DNA of 64,000 nucleotides. It comes from Chloroflexota bacterium (GTDB taxonomy: Bacteria; Chloroflexota; Anaerolineae; Anaerolineales; Villigracilaceae). The notes beneath the pieces are model-generated. The model saw nothing but the letters and a program-made list of their open reading frames with translations, had not been told where the DNA came from and searched no databases. The stretch is from contig JAIOOU010000003.1 in the NCBI GenBank assembly GCA_021414245.1, forward strand, positions 1 through 64,000, given 5' to 3'. A program made the position numbers and the translations under genes. Each line of letters begins with the position of its first letter. The stretch's first letter is position 1. Positions 34,062 to 42,809 of this stretch are shown in pieces.

Positions 34062-36584
34062 ATGGCCGAAGAGAACATGATCGCTGGAAACATCGAAAAT
34101 ATTGACATCGACGCGCAGATGCGGTCGGCATATCTGGATTACGCCATGAGCGTGATCGTGGCACGCGCCTTGCCGGATGCCCGGGACGGCCTAAAACCGG
34201 TCCACAGACGGATTCTTTTCGCCATGCATGAACTTGGGATGCGGTCGAATGCAGCCTACAAGAAATCCGCCCGTATCGTGGGTGAAGTATTGGGTAAATA
34301 TCATCCGCATGGTGACTCGGCGGTCTACGAATCCATGGCGCGCATGGCACAGGATTTTTCCATGCGTTATCTGCTGGTCGACGGCCAGGGGAACTTCGGT
34401 TCCGTGGACGGGGACGCTCCCGCTGCCATGCGTTATACCGAGGCGCGTTTGCAAAAAATGGCCGAGGAAATGCTGGCTGATCTTGAAAAAGACACGGTCG
34501 ATTTCGGGCCTAACTTCGATGATTCGCTTCAGGAGCCGCTGGTTCTGCCGGCCCGGCTGCCCAACCTTCTGTTAAACGGTTCATCCGGCATCGCCGTGGG
34601 CATGTCCACCAATATCCCGCCGCAGAACCTGCGTGAATTGGTCGGTGCGATCAACCATCTTATAGACAACTACGACACGATTGGGGATGTCACCGTTGAA
34701 GACTTGATGAAATTCGTGCTCGGACCCGATTTCCCGACCGGCGGCATGATCGTCGGCATGGACGGGATTCTTTCGGCCTATGGAACAGGCCGGGGCCGTA
34801 TCGTGATGCGCGGGATCGCCCATATCGAAGAATCCAAGCCCGGGCGTTTTCAGATCAATATAACGGAAATTCCCTATCAGGTGAACAAGTCCACCTTGAT
34901 CGAACGGATCGCAGAACTGGTCCGCGACGACAAGATCGATCAGATCTCGGACCTCAGGGATGAGTCCGACCAGCGCGGCATGAGTATCATCATTGAGTTG
35001 AAACGCGGCGCCCAGCCAAAGAAGGTTCTGAACCAGCTTTATAAATATACGGCCTTGCAATCTACTTTTGGTGTGCAAATGCTCGCTCTTGTGGACGGGG
35101 AGCCGCGCACTCTGCCGCTCAAACGCATGCTGCAAATCTTCATCGAGCATCGCCAGAATGTCATCGAACGCCGGTCGAAGTTTGAACTGGCCAAGGCGCA
35201 GGCGCGTTTGCATATCCTCGACGGATATTTGACGGCACTGACCAACATCGAAGCGATCATCAAAACCATCCGTGAAGCAGAGGATGCGGATGTTGCCAAG
35301 ACCAACCTGATGAAGCGTTTCAAGTTAAGCGATCTGCAGGCCCAGGCCATTTTGGACATGCAGTTGCGCAGGCTTGCAGCCCTGGAACGCTGGAAGATCG
35401 AGGAGGAACACAAACAGGTCCGCTCCACGATCGACTACCTCGAAGACTTGCTTGCCAATCCGAAGAAGATCCTGGCACTGATCAAGTCGGACCTGGTTGA
35501 GCTGGCTGAAAAATACGGGGATGATCGCCGAACCCGCATTGCAGCGGAAGCCCAGGAGAACATCCATGAAGAGGATCTGGTCGCTGATGAGGCTGTGCTG
35601 ATCAGTCTGACCGCTCGTGGATATATCAAACGCATGGCCTCCTCCGCCTTCCGCCTGCAAAGCCGGGGTGGCAGGGGTGTAATGGGACACACCACCAAGG
35701 ATGAAGACGAAGTGGTCATGCTCATTCCGGCCCGCAGTCTGAATACGATGCTGTTTTTCACGGACAAAGGAAAAGTCTACTCCGAGAAGATCTATCAAAT
35801 CCCGGATTCAGACCGTGCCACCAAAGGCATCCCCCTGGTCAATGTCCTTTCACTGGAACCCAATGAAAAAGTGACCGCTGCCATGGCCGTGGGGGATTTC
35901 TCCTCGCATGGTTTCTGCGTATTGATGACTTCCCGCGGCAGGATCAAACGGGTCAACATGGAGGAGTTCGCTTCTGTGCGTCCGTCTGGGTTGATCGCGA
36001 TGACTTTGGAAGAAGGTGACGAACTTGGCTGGGCCCGCTCGACTTCGGGCAAGGATGAGATCATCATTGTGACCGAAAATGGCCAGGCCTTGCGCTTCTC
36101 GGAAGCCAAGGTGCGTGCCATGGGACGTCAGGCCGCAGGGGTGCAGGGAATCCGGCTTGCCAAGGAGGACGTTGTCACCAGCATGGACGTGGTCGAAAAG
36201 GACGGTGCACTTTTGATCGTCACCGCCAGAGGTTTCGGCAAACAGACTCCCTTGAATGATTACACTCCCAAGGGCCGCGCAACGGGCGGCGTCTCTACCA
36301 TCGATCAAAAGGCCTTGAAGGAAGTCGGCAAGATCGTGGCCGCCCGGGTGGTGCAGAAGGCCGATGACCTGACCATCATGACCGCCAACGGCGTCACCCT
36401 GCGCTTGAAGGTAAAGGAAGTCAAGCAATCCAGCCGGGCCACGAAAGGCGTCCATCTCATCAAACCGCAGGAGGGGGATTCGGTGGCTTCTGTGGCCCGC
36501 ATCTCGGCTGAGGATTTAAAGAAAGTCGGCGCGCAAAATAACGAGGGCGGCGAAAAACAGGATGAGCAGCCCTCCCTGGTGTAA
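34062..36584 (+). CDS. gyrA: DNA gyrase subunit A
   Basis: 840-aa breakage-reunion subunit of gyrase, which with GyrB introduces negative supercoils. The catalytic Tyr125 is in [10 protein letters not shown]. The quinolone-determining segment [10 protein letters not shown] gives Ser86 and Glu90 at the E. coli Ser83/Asp87 positions, a pattern expected to be drug-sensitive. The C-terminal DNA-wrapping domain has the GyrA-box-like QSRGGRG, which marks it as gyrase rather than topoisomerase IV. AAGGA lies 6 nt before the ATG. gyrB is not adjacent. A terminator-like hairpin in the leader may link expression to transcription conditions. Confidence 0.97.
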   Translation: MAEENMIAGNIENIDIDAQMRSAYLDYAMSVIVARALPDARDGLKPVHRRILFAMHELGMRSNAAYKKSARIVGEVLGKYHPHGDSAVYESMARMAQDFSMRYLLVDGQGNFGSVDGDAPAAMRYTEARLQKMAEEMLADLEKDTVDFGPNFDDSLQEPLVLPARLPNLLLNGSSGIAVGMSTNIPPQNLRELVGAINHLIDNYDTIGDVTVEDLMKFVLGPDFPTGGMIVGMDGILSAYGTGRGRIVMRGIAHIEESKPGRFQINITEIPYQVNKSTLIERIAELVRDDKIDQISDLRDESDQRGMSIIIELKRGAQPKKVLNQLYKYTALQSTFGVQMLALVDGEPRTLPLKRMLQIFIEHRQNVIERRSKFELAKAQARLHILDGYLTALTNIEAIIKTIREAEDADVAKTNLMKRFKLSDLQAQAILDMQLRRLAALERWKIEEEHKQVRSTIDYLEDLLANPKKILALIKSDLVELAEKYGDDRRTRIAAEAQENIHEEDLVADEAVLISLTARGYIKRMASSAFRLQSRGGRGVMGHTTKDEDEVVMLIPARSLNTMLFFTDKGKVYSEKIYQIPDSDRATKGIPLVNVLSLEPNEKVTAAMAVGDFSSHGFCVLMTSRGRIKRVNMEEFASVRPSGLIAMTLEEGDELGWARSTSGKDEIIIVTENGQALRFSEAKVRAMGRQAAGVQGIRLAKEDVVTSMDVVEKDGALLIVTARGFGKQTPLNDYTPKGRATGGVSTIDQKALKEVGKIVAARVVQKADDLTIMTANGVTLRLKVKEVKQSSRATKGVHLIKPQEGDSVASVARISAEDLKKVGAQNNEGGEKQDEQPSLV

Positions 36585-36596
36585 CAGAATGGAAAC

Positions 36597-36629
36597 AAAA
36601 CAGGTGAGGCATCATGCCTCACCTGTTTT
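36597..36629. terminator. Bidirectional terminator after gyrA
   Basis: AAAACAGGTGAGGCA, 3-nt loop, then the exact complement with T-tract. It is also suitably placed for the convergent small membrane protein gene. Confidence 0.92.
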
Positions 36630-36650
36630 TATTTAATTAATTTTGGACTG

Positions 36651-36878
36651 TTAAATCGCGATTTTGCCCGTCACCAGCAGCAACATGGTGCCGAGCAGGC
36701 AAACCGTGATCGTCAGCATAAAGACGATCACAAATCTTTGGGGTGCCGTCATGCCCAGGAATCGCTTCGACTTTGTACCGGAATAGGACGGGCTGCTGGT
36801 CCCTGCAGCGGGTTGAAATTTGGCTTCCTCTTCATAGAACGGACTGGCGGCGGCATCTTCACGGAGATTATCAAACAT
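36651..36878 (-). CDS. Small single-TM protein with acidic N-terminus
   Basis: 75-aa protein with a soluble, acidic and Pro/Ser-rich N-terminal half (NLREDAAASPFYEEEAKFQP), a basic patch (KSKRF) and one C-terminal TM helix (about residues 48-72). The ATG at 36878 is chosen because GAGG lies 5 nt upstream; a GTG two codons earlier overlaps that signal. I do not recognise it. It precedes nothing on its own strand, since gyrA converges on it, and it follows birA by 26 bp, so it may be the last gene of the rho-M23-birA direction. Confidence 0.65.
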   Translation of the reverse strand: MFDNLREDAAASPFYEEEAKFQPAAGTSSPSYSGTKSKRFLGMTAPQRFVIVFMLTITVCLLGTMLLLVTGKIAI

Positions 36879-36904
36879 GGTCACCTCAACTTTTCAAAAG
36901 TATA

Positions 36905-37687
36905 TCACGCTGTTGGCCGGAGGCCGACATCTCCAAACCGGATGATTATGGATTTGTCCCCGCCATCCTTCAGGCGCAAACTGCCATCCGGTTCAAGTCC
37001 AAGCAATTCGCCCGTGATAGGGGGCTCGCTTCCTGTGCGGACCTGGACCTGCTCGCCGCGAAAAGACAGCCTCTCCTCCCAGGCATTGATCAGGTCTTCG
37101 CTCCCCATACGTTCCCGCCAATCAATGAGGGCGCTTAAGATATTCAAAAGAATTTTCTCCCGGGCCGGAGGTTCCATGCCGAGGGCATCTTCAAGGCTGG
37201 TGGCGGGAAATTGCAGTGACTCCGCCGGCGGGATAGAGCCTTTAAGCACATTAATTCCCATCCCAATCACAAGCGAATCTGCTTCATCGCCCGACCAGAC
37301 GGTCTCAATCAAAATTCCGGCTGTTTTTTTGCCATCAATCAAAATATCATTCGGCCATTTGATGCGGGGAACGAGGCCAAGCCCCGAACAGGAGTCTGCG
37401 ATTGAAAGTGCAGCCAGTCCTACGGTCCGGGAGAGATGCGGGCGCAGAGCCGCACCGGGATGCAGGATTAAGCTGAAGGCCAGGGCGCTTCCCTTGGGAG
37501 TAAACCATTTTCGGTCAAGCCGGCCGCGGCCCTGTGTCTGTTCATCCGCGACCACCAGGGACAGGTCCGGGGCGCCGGCGGCTGCCCAAGCCAATGCCTC
37601 ATCATTGGTTGACCCGATGGAGTCAAAATAACGCAGATCGCCTAGGCTGAGTTTTGCCAGCGTTTTTCGAATAGTGCTGTGGTTCAT
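36905..37687 (-). CDS. birA: Biotin-protein ligase, monofunctional
   Basis: 260-aa enzyme that activates biotin with ATP and attaches it to the biotin carboxyl carrier protein of acyl-CoA carboxylases. Motifs: SIGSTNDEA near the N-terminus, the biotinoyl-AMP loop GRGRLDRKW, KWPNDI and GMGINV. A C-terminal SH3-like cap (LLGLEPDGSLRLKDG) is present. The N-terminal winged helix of repressor-type BirA is absent, so it should not regulate transcription. The start at 37687 matches the family N-terminus; an ATG at 37711 is possible, 6 nt from the preceding stop. Likely co-transcribed with the upstream M23 gene. Confidence 0.94.
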   Translation of the reverse strand: MNHSTIRKTLAKLSLGDLRYFDSIGSTNDEALAWAAAGAPDLSLVVADEQTQGRGRLDRKWFTPKGSALAFSLILHPGAALRPHLSRTVGLAALSIADSCSGLGLVPRIKWPNDILIDGKKTAGILIETVWSGDEADSLVIGMGINVLKGSIPPAESLQFPATSLEDALGMEPPAREKILLNILSALIDWRERMGSEDLINAWEERLSFRGEQVQVRTGSEPPITGELLGLEPDGSLRLKDGGDKSIIIRFGDVGLRPTA

Positions 37688-37717
37688 CAGGTTTATGGCC
37701 TCTCGGGCCATAATATA

Positions 37718-38878
37718 TTATTGCACAATATCGTAGGGATTAATATTCTTGCCGCCCACGCGAATTTCAAAGTGCAAATGGGCGCCGAAGGAGTTGCCGG
37801 TATTGCCGGAGTAGCCGATCAGTGTGCCCTGGCCCACGGATTGGCAGGGACTGACATTGATCTGGCTTAAGTGGGCGTAGACCGTCACATAACCGTTCCC
37901 GTGATCGATCTGCACGACATTTCCGTACCCATAGTTATAGCCTCCCTGGGCCATGGTCACAACGCCCGAACCTGCTGCGTATACATTGGAACCTTCCGGG
38001 GCGGTGATATCAATGCCGAGATGTCCGGGGCCGTAGCCATTTCCAGAAAGGCTGTGCGCATCCGCCGGCCAGCCAAAACCGGAAGCCACAGGTCCTCCGC
38101 CACAGGCATTGCCGCCAAAGTCGGAGGTGCCCGTGCTGCCGTTATTGCTGCGCGAAGCGGTGGTCAGGTCGGCCTCCCAGTTGCGAAGTTCGCGCGAACC
38201 GCCGGGGATCATCACCAGCGCTCCCGGGGCGATCTTGGGATCGGTCAGATCCACATTATTACCCGGGAAGTTAATGATCTCGTCCGCGGATGTATCAAAT
38301 TTATCCGCGACGGATTCGAAAGTGTCGCCGTCCTTCCATTCATAATACAGGCCATCGACCGGGGGAATGGTCAACTCCATGCCGGGTTTCAAGTTGTGCG
38401 GGTTATCCTCGAGTTGTTTGTTGACGTACAGAATGGTTTCGGATTTTATCTTGAATTCATCCGCGATGCTGAGCATGGCATCGCCGCGCGAAACCCGATA
38501 GGTGACCGGATTGTAACGCGGCCGTTCAGGGATGATCGTCTTTAGATCCAATTTACGCAGGATGAAGGACATCCCGTCTCCACCCGATCCCTGGGCTGGT
38601 ACCTCAGCTTGAGGCAGACCGGTATCGGAAGCTTCGCTTGTGGCCTGGGCGGATGGAGATGCCCCGGCGGCATGGGAATTCTTATAAAGCAGGGTCGAGA
38701 TGAGCAATCCTGCCACGATCACCGCGGTGCAAGCCCAGCTGATGAGCGTGAAACGGTCGACTTTTGCCGACCCGGCTGGAACAGGGTCATTAATTACCGG
38801 GGTAGGCTTTTGGCCGCTTTTCCGTTTTTCGGCAAGGCTGGCAAGAAAGGACCGTATGGTATCGAATATTTTATTCAT
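37718..38878 (-). CDS. Membrane-anchored LysM-M23 peptidoglycan hydrolase
   Basis: 386-aa envelope protein. The N-terminus is cytosolic (about 1-42), followed by one TM helix (43-65) and a low-complexity Ala/Ser linker. Two LysM-type modules follow (about 126-173 and 176-225: YRVSRGDAMLSIADEF, YEWKDGDTFESVADKF). The C-terminal M23 domain (about 265-386) has zinc ligands in GHLGID, the YAHLS His and AHLHFEI. The LysM modules bind peptidoglycan or chitin-like glycans and the M23 domain cleaves or regulates cleavage of cross-links. It lies between rho and birA on the same strand with short gaps (50 and 30 bp). Confidence 0.93.
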   Translation of the reverse strand: MNKIFDTIRSFLASLAEKRKSGQKPTPVINDPVPAGSAKVDRFTLISWACTAVIVAGLLISTLLYKNSHAAGASPSAQATSEASDTGLPQAEVPAQGSGGDGMSFILRKLDLKTIIPERPRYNPVTYRVSRGDAMLSIADEFKIKSETILYVNKQLEDNPHNLKPGMELTIPPVDGLYYEWKDGDTFESVADKFDTSADEIINFPGNNVDLTDPKIAPGALVMIPGGSRELRNWEADLTTASRSNNGSTGTSDFGGNACGGGPVASGFGWPADAHSLSGNGYGPGHLGIDITAPEGSNVYAAGSGVVTMAQGGYNYGYGNVVQIDHGNGYVTVYAHLSQINVSPCQSVGQGTLIGYSGNTGNSFGAHLHFEIRVGGKNINPYDIVQ

Positions 38879-38928
38879 TCTTGATTTGACGCGTTTATTT
38901 CAGGGAATGTTCCTTGATAGGCGCGTCC

Positions 38929-40209
38929 TTAGGCATCCTTGGTCAGGTTCTCGAGAAATTCTATATTGTTTTTTGCACGTTCCATGCGGGTGATAATGGC
39001 TTCCGTGGCCACGGACAGGTCCATACCGGCACCCTGGGGCGGGGCGGAGATCATTTGAATGAACATGCGGCGCATGAGCCAGACGCGCTGCAGGAGGTCT
39101 GGTCCCAGCAGGAGGTCTTCGCGGCGGGTGGAGGAGCGTTCGATGTCCACAGCCGGGAAAATACGGCGTTCCTGAAGTTTACGGGAAAGGATCAATTCCA
39201 TATTGCCCGTTCCTTTGAATTCTTCATAAACAACGTCATCAAGGCGGGAGCCGGTATCCACCAGACAGGTGGCGATGATGGTGAGCGAGCCGCCATCTTC
39301 CACGTTACGTGCTGCGCCAAAGAATCGTTTGGGTGGGTAAAGCGCGGAGGGATCCATACCGCCGGAGAGGGTGCGCCCGGAGGGGTTAACCACCAGATTG
39401 TAGGCGCGGGCGAGGCGGGTGATCGAGTCCATTAAGATCACCACATGACGGCCAATTTCGACCAGTCTCTTGGCACGTTCGAGGGCAAGTTCGGCCGTGC
39501 GAACATGGGCGGTAACCGGTTCGTCAAAGGTGGAGGCGACCACTTCCGCATCAACGGACCGGTCCATGTCGGTCACTTCTTCGGGGCGTTCACCGATCAG
39601 TGCAATGATCAGGTGAACATCCGGGTATTTGGTTGAGATCGAATTGGCAATTTGCTTGAGGATCGTGGTCTTGCCCGCCTTGGGAGGGGAAACGATTAAT
39701 CCGCGCTGGCCGCGGCCGATGGGTGCGATCAAATTGATGAGACGGGGGGCCAGGGTATCGTGTTCAATTTCCAGGTCAAATCTTTTTTCTGGGAAAATGG
39801 GGGTGAGATTTTCAAAGACCACCCGGCGTGAACTGCTTGCTTCAGGCTCCAGGCCGTTGATGGATTCCACTTTCAAGAGGCCAAAGTGCCTTTCACTCTC
39901 GCGCGGCGGGCGGACCTGTCCGATCACAAGGTCTCCGGCGCGCAGGTCGTATTTTCTTAACTGTGCCTGCGAAACATACACATCCTGGTCGCTGATCCGG
40001 TAATTGGTGGCCCTCAGGAAACCGATGCCTTCGCTCATGATCTCGAGAATGCCGCCGCGCAATTCGATGCCTTCCTTTTGCGCCTCTGCTTCGCGGATCA
40101 TCATCGCGAGCGATTCCTTCTTCATACGGTTGTAGTTTGGAATGTTGAGGTTTTTTGCCATGCCGCGAAGTTTTGACAGCGGTTCGTTCTCTAGTTCAAG
40201 GATTTTCAT
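38929..40209 (-). CDS. rho: Transcription termination factor Rho
   Basis: 426-aa hexameric RNA helicase that terminates untranslated transcripts. The Rho N domain (1-45), the cold-shock-like RNA-binding domain (about 50-125: [11 protein letters not shown] ... [18 protein letters not shown]) and the RecA-type motor are intact: Walker A SPPKAGKT at 174-181, the Q-loop lysine region and the [15 protein letters not shown] Walker B block. There is no long inserted region as in Actinobacteria. The ATG at 40209 is chosen over an upstream one at 40263, which would translate the leader hairpin; the Shine-Dalgarno is weak. Preceded by a ~190-nt leader with a terminator-like hairpin. Confidence 0.97.
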   Translation of the reverse strand: MKILELENEPLSKLRGMAKNLNIPNYNRMKKESLAMMIREAEAQKEGIELRGGILEIMSEGIGFLRATNYRISDQDVYVSQAQLRKYDLRAGDLVIGQVRPPRESERHFGLLKVESINGLEPEASSSRRVVFENLTPIFPEKRFDLEIEHDTLAPRLINLIAPIGRGQRGLIVSPPKAGKTTILKQIANSISTKYPDVHLIIALIGERPEEVTDMDRSVDAEVVASTFDEPVTAHVRTAELALERAKRLVEIGRHVVILMDSITRLARAYNLVVNPSGRTLSGGMDPSALYPPKRFFGAARNVEDGGSLTIIATCLVDTGSRLDDVVYEEFKGTGNMELILSRKLQERRIFPAVDIERSSTRREDLLLGPDLLQRVWLMRRMFIQMISAPPQGAGMDLSVATEAIITRMERAKNNIEFLENLTKDA

Positions 40210-40244
40210 GTTTTGTTTTCTCTTGGGGAATGGGATATGGATGC

Positions 40245-40276
40245 AAAAAAACCAGTGGACCATGAAGATGGACTGG
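40245..40276 (-). terminator. Terminator-like hairpin in the rho leader (possible attenuator)
   Basis: On the minus strand the RNA forms CCAGU-CCAU-CUUC-AUGG-(UCC)-ACUGG followed by seven U. It lies about 130 nt after the predicted rho start and 35 nt before the rho ATG. Confidence 0.62.
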
Positions 40277-40409
40277 CGGTTTTCCTTAAGAAGTTGTTGA
40301 TGAAGCAGGGGTTTCGGTCAAGGTTCTCGTTGCGCTTTCCGCACGCGATGAAGGCAGGGTGCGTACGGCTTGTCTAAATTGGTTGTCAAATTACCGGGGA
40401 AGTGAAAAT

Positions 40410-40438
40410 ATTATAGCACTCAAACTAGGATGGTGCAA
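40410..40438 (-). promoter_or_regulatory. rho promoter
   Basis: On the minus strand TTGCAC (40433-40438), a 17-bp spacer and TATAAT (40410-40415); predicted start near 40403. Confidence 0.75.
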
Positions 40439-40611
40439 GTTGGGGCATGAAAAAATATTTTAACATCAATCTTGATCATGCGGGTGTACAAAGCAGTTGC
40501 GGGATTGGTAGCGGGGTTTCAATATGTTGCATTTATGCCTCTTGCAGGTCAAGCACTGTCTTGATGAACTGCAGGATAAGTATTACAATATTTCCTATTT
40601 GTATAGACAAC

Positions 40612-40640
40612 TTGTATTTTTCCCTGACTTGTGCTATTAA
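40612..40640 (+). promoter_or_regulatory. Promoter of the MBL-fold gene
   Basis: TTGTAT (40612-40617), 17-bp spacer, TATTAA (40635-40640), followed 34 nt later by the start codon. Confidence 0.5.
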
Positions 40641-40674
40641 CAATAGAGATTAAATTCATAGATAAGGTTGATCC

Positions 40675-41505
40675 ATGCATCGCGAGCGAGTTTCTGAAAA
40701 TGTATTTTGGTTCCAAAGTGAAGTATACGCCCAGGTCACTGCTGGTGTGATCGTTGGTCCGCAATGGGCAGTGGTGATCGACACCCTGGCTTTGCCGGAG
40801 GAAACCCTCGGAATGCGCGAGTTTATCGAGCACGAATTGGGGGTGCAGGTCCGATATGTGATCAATACCCATTATCATGCGGATCATACCTGGGGGAATT
40901 GCTTTTTCCCCGGCGCAACCGTCATAGGCCATGCAAAATGCAGGGATTGGTTGATCGAGTTTGGCATCCCGTCCCTGGAAGGCGCCCGCAAGCAGGACCC
41001 AAACCTGCGTCAGGTCAAGATCGTTCCGCCGCATATGACATTTGCCTCCGGCGAACTGACCATGCGCGTGGGCAAGAAGAATCTGGTATTCTCCCAAACC
41101 TTTGGGCATAGCGGGGATGGCATTTCGGTTCTGGTGGAGGAGGATCGTGTATTGTTTGCCGGCGATGCGTTCATGCCCCTGCCTTATATTGTGGATGGGG
41201 ATGTGGATGACATGCTCAATTCAGTCAAGCGGATCGGGCGCATGGGTCTGGAGAACATCATCCAGGGCCACGGCGACATCATCCTGCGCGGTGAAATCGA
41301 TGCTGCTGTAAAAGAGAATTTGAATTATTTGAACAACATTAAAAAGGCCGTTAAATCCGCCGGGAAACGAAAGAATGTGGATGAATATCTTGAAACGATT
41401 CACATTGAAGATTGCGGAAAGAGCCGTGTTCATCTCGGCGGGCTGGCCATCACACTTCATGAACGCAATTTGAGGGCCTTATATCGCCAGATGCATGGTG
41501 AGTAA
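40675..41505 (+). CDS. MBL-fold metallo-hydrolase
   Basis: 276-aa metallo-beta-lactamase-fold hydrolase. The dinuclear metal motif THYHADH sits at residues 65-71. Further ligands are the His in TFGHSGDG, the Asp in LFAGDAFM and the His in IIQGHGD. A C-terminal ~60-residue helical extension (AAVKENLNYLNNIKKAVK) follows. The family includes glyoxalase II-like thioesterases, quorum-quenching lactonases and other hydrolases; nothing here fixes the substrate and it should not be read as a beta-lactamase. No signal peptide. It stands as a single gene between its own promoter and terminator. Confidence 0.88.
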   Translation: MHRERVSENVFWFQSEVYAQVTAGVIVGPQWAVVIDTLALPEETLGMREFIEHELGVQVRYVINTHYHADHTWGNCFFPGATVIGHAKCRDWLIEFGIPSLEGARKQDPNLRQVKIVPPHMTFASGELTMRVGKKNLVFSQTFGHSGDGISVLVEEDRVLFAGDAFMPLPYIVDGDVDDMLNSVKRIGRMGLENIIQGHGDIILRGEIDAAVKENLNYLNNIKKAVKSAGKRKNVDEYLETIHIEDCGKSRVHLGGLAITLHERNLRALYRQMHGE

Positions 41506-41548
41506 AATCAAGCAAGGCCGGTTCACAGGAATGCGGGCTGTCCTTTGG

Positions 41549-41574
41549 AGTCCGGCGACTCCAGTCGCCGGACT
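41549..41574 (+). terminator. Terminator of the MBL-fold gene
   Basis: Twelve-base-pair stem AGTCCGGCGACT/AGTCGCCGGACT with a 2-nt loop and a following TTATTTT. Confidence 0.88.
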
Positions 41575-41604
41575 TTATTTTAGGAGTCTCAGCAAGAGTC
41601 TTTC

Positions 41605-42180
41605 ATGACTGCATATACCAATATCGGTTTGGGATTGCCGCCGTTTCAGCAGGGCGGCTTGGATTCGCTTTGCGGCCTGTACAGCATCATCAACGCCGAG
41701 CGGTTCATTAATCATTCCTCCGATGAAGAGACCCAGCAATTATTCAATGACCTTATTCATTATCTCTCCCGCCGCGGTTTGTTGACCAAGTTCCTGATCG
41801 GCGGCATCATTCATACCGAGATGCTTGTGATTTTGAACAAGGTGGTGGGCAAGAAGCGCATCTCCAATGTGAGCATTCCCTGGCGCGGTGTCATGAACCC
41901 GGATCTGACGAACTTTTGGAAATCCATGCAGCGCTTTTTGGACGGTACGCCTGGACGCGCCATCATTCTGGGCCTGCAGGGGTATCACGATCACTGGACG
42001 GTGATTGATAAGATTACCAGCCGTTCGATCATCCTGTACGACTCGGCCTTGATCAAACGCCTGCCGCGCTCATCCTGCACCACGGTCTACGCCACCTGGA
42101 AGCGCAAACACCTGCTCCTGCCGGCCCAGACCTATTTTCTTTCCAATGAAGTACTGGATATCAGCCAGTACGATTACTAA
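41605..42180 (+). CDS. Papain-fold cysteine-peptidase-like protein
   Basis: 191-aa protein whose residue pattern fits a papain/C39-like fold: Gln16, then Cys23 in DSLCGLYSIINA (Q-x6-C spacing as in papain), a central helix pair, His130 in GYHDHWTVID, and Asp146 in ILYDSAL. All candidate catalytic residues are present. No signal peptide, TM helix or ABC exporter domain is attached, unlike secretion-linked C39 peptidases, so it is probably cytosolic. It may be a peptidase, deamidase or transglutaminase-like enzyme. It overlaps the start of the F420-type reductase gene by 1 nt, implying coupled translation. Substrate unknown. Confidence 0.7.
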   Translation: MTAYTNIGLGLPPFQQGGLDSLCGLYSIINAERFINHSSDEETQQLFNDLIHYLSRRGLLTKFLIGGIIHTEMLVILNKVVGKKRISNVSIPWRGVMNPDLTNFWKSMQRFLDGTPGRAIILGLQGYHDHWTVIDKITSRSIILYDSALIKRLPRSSCTTVYATWKRKHLLLPAQTYFLSNEVLDISQYDY

Positions 42181-42575
42181 TGACATCCATGAAAACAAAA
42201 AGTGATGATTTTTCCAGGTTTGCAAAAGAGGAATACTGTTACCTGACCACCAAAGGGCGGGTGACCGGCAGGCCGCATGAGATCGAGATCTGGTTTGGCA
42301 TGTGGGAAAATACGATGTACCTGCTGTCCGGCGGTGGAATGGAATCGGACTGGGTACGGAACCTGCTTGTAAACCCGGAGGTGGCGGTGCGGATCGCAAA
42401 ACAGACCTTCCTTGGGACAGCGCGCATCGTCAGGAATATCCGGGAGGAATCCCTGGCCCGTCCGATGCTGGCCGCTAAATATCAGGGATGGAAGGACGGT
42501 CAGGAACTTAGCGAATGGGCACGGGATGCCCTTGTGGTGGGGATTGAGCTGAAGATCAAGACTTTGAACTCTTAA
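42180..42575 (+). CDS. Nitroreductase/deazaflavin-dependent split-barrel protein
   Basis: 131-aa split beta-barrel protein of the deazaflavin-dependent nitroreductase (DDN)/PPOX-like group. The characteristic start YLTTKGRVTGRPHEIEIWFG is followed by MYLLSGGG and SDWVRNLLVNPEVAVRI, the last being the hallmark of F420- or flavin-dependent members. Expected to bind F420 or FMN and reduce or detoxify a small organic substrate; the sequence alone cannot decide the cofactor. The ATG overlaps the stop of the papain-fold gene (TAATG); a second ATG three codons later is possible. Confidence 0.82.
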   Translation: MTSMKTKSDDFSRFAKEEYCYLTTKGRVTGRPHEIEIWFGMWENTMYLLSGGGMESDWVRNLLVNPEVAVRIAKQTFLGTARIVRNIREESLARPMLAAKYQGWKDGQELSEWARDALVVGIELKIKTLNS

Positions 42576-42673
42576 AGATTCTGCAATCGGTAGCGACTCC
42601 TGTTTTGAAAAGGATTAGGACCTTTGGTTATCTTTTCCCATACGAATTCCGATTAAAATCCAGTCTTACCTGT

Positions 42674-42778
42674 GTCACTCTGAGGGAGCGTTCTCTGTGA
42701 CCAAAGAGTCTTGCATTTCAGAAGCAGAAACCCTTGGCTGTATTGCAAAAATGAAGTGCAAGGCTCGCGATCTCCCAA
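42674..42778. repeat. Degenerate interspersed palindromic repeat
   Basis: The stretch starts GTCACTCTGAGGGAGCG, continues through AAAGAGTCTTGC and AACCCTTGGCTG, and ends in GCAAGGCTCGCGATC. It looks like a decayed copy of the ~110-bp dispersed repeat with TCACTCTGAG/CTCAG-GTGA ends seen in related genomes. It has no coding potential. Confidence 0.45.
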
Positions 42779-42809
42779 AATGATATGGAATAAATAAGGA
42801 GAAGTGAAT

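Larger units (their letters stand above)
40210..40674. promoter_or_regulatory. rho-MBL divergent intergenic region (465 bp)
   Basis: No credible gene. It holds the rho leader with a hairpin (40245-40276), the rho promoter (40410-40438, minus strand) and the promoter of the MBL gene (40612-40640, plus strand). The segment 40450-40600 shows nothing I can assign. Confidence 0.65.

Noticed and set aside
40447-40653. 68-codon frame in the rho-MBL gap
   Set aside because: No Shine-Dalgarno, Cys-rich random-looking product, and it overlaps the MBL promoter.
40675-41505. Beta-lactamase resistance gene
   Set aside because: Only the general MBL fold and metal site are present; no signal peptide and no features of true beta-lactamases.
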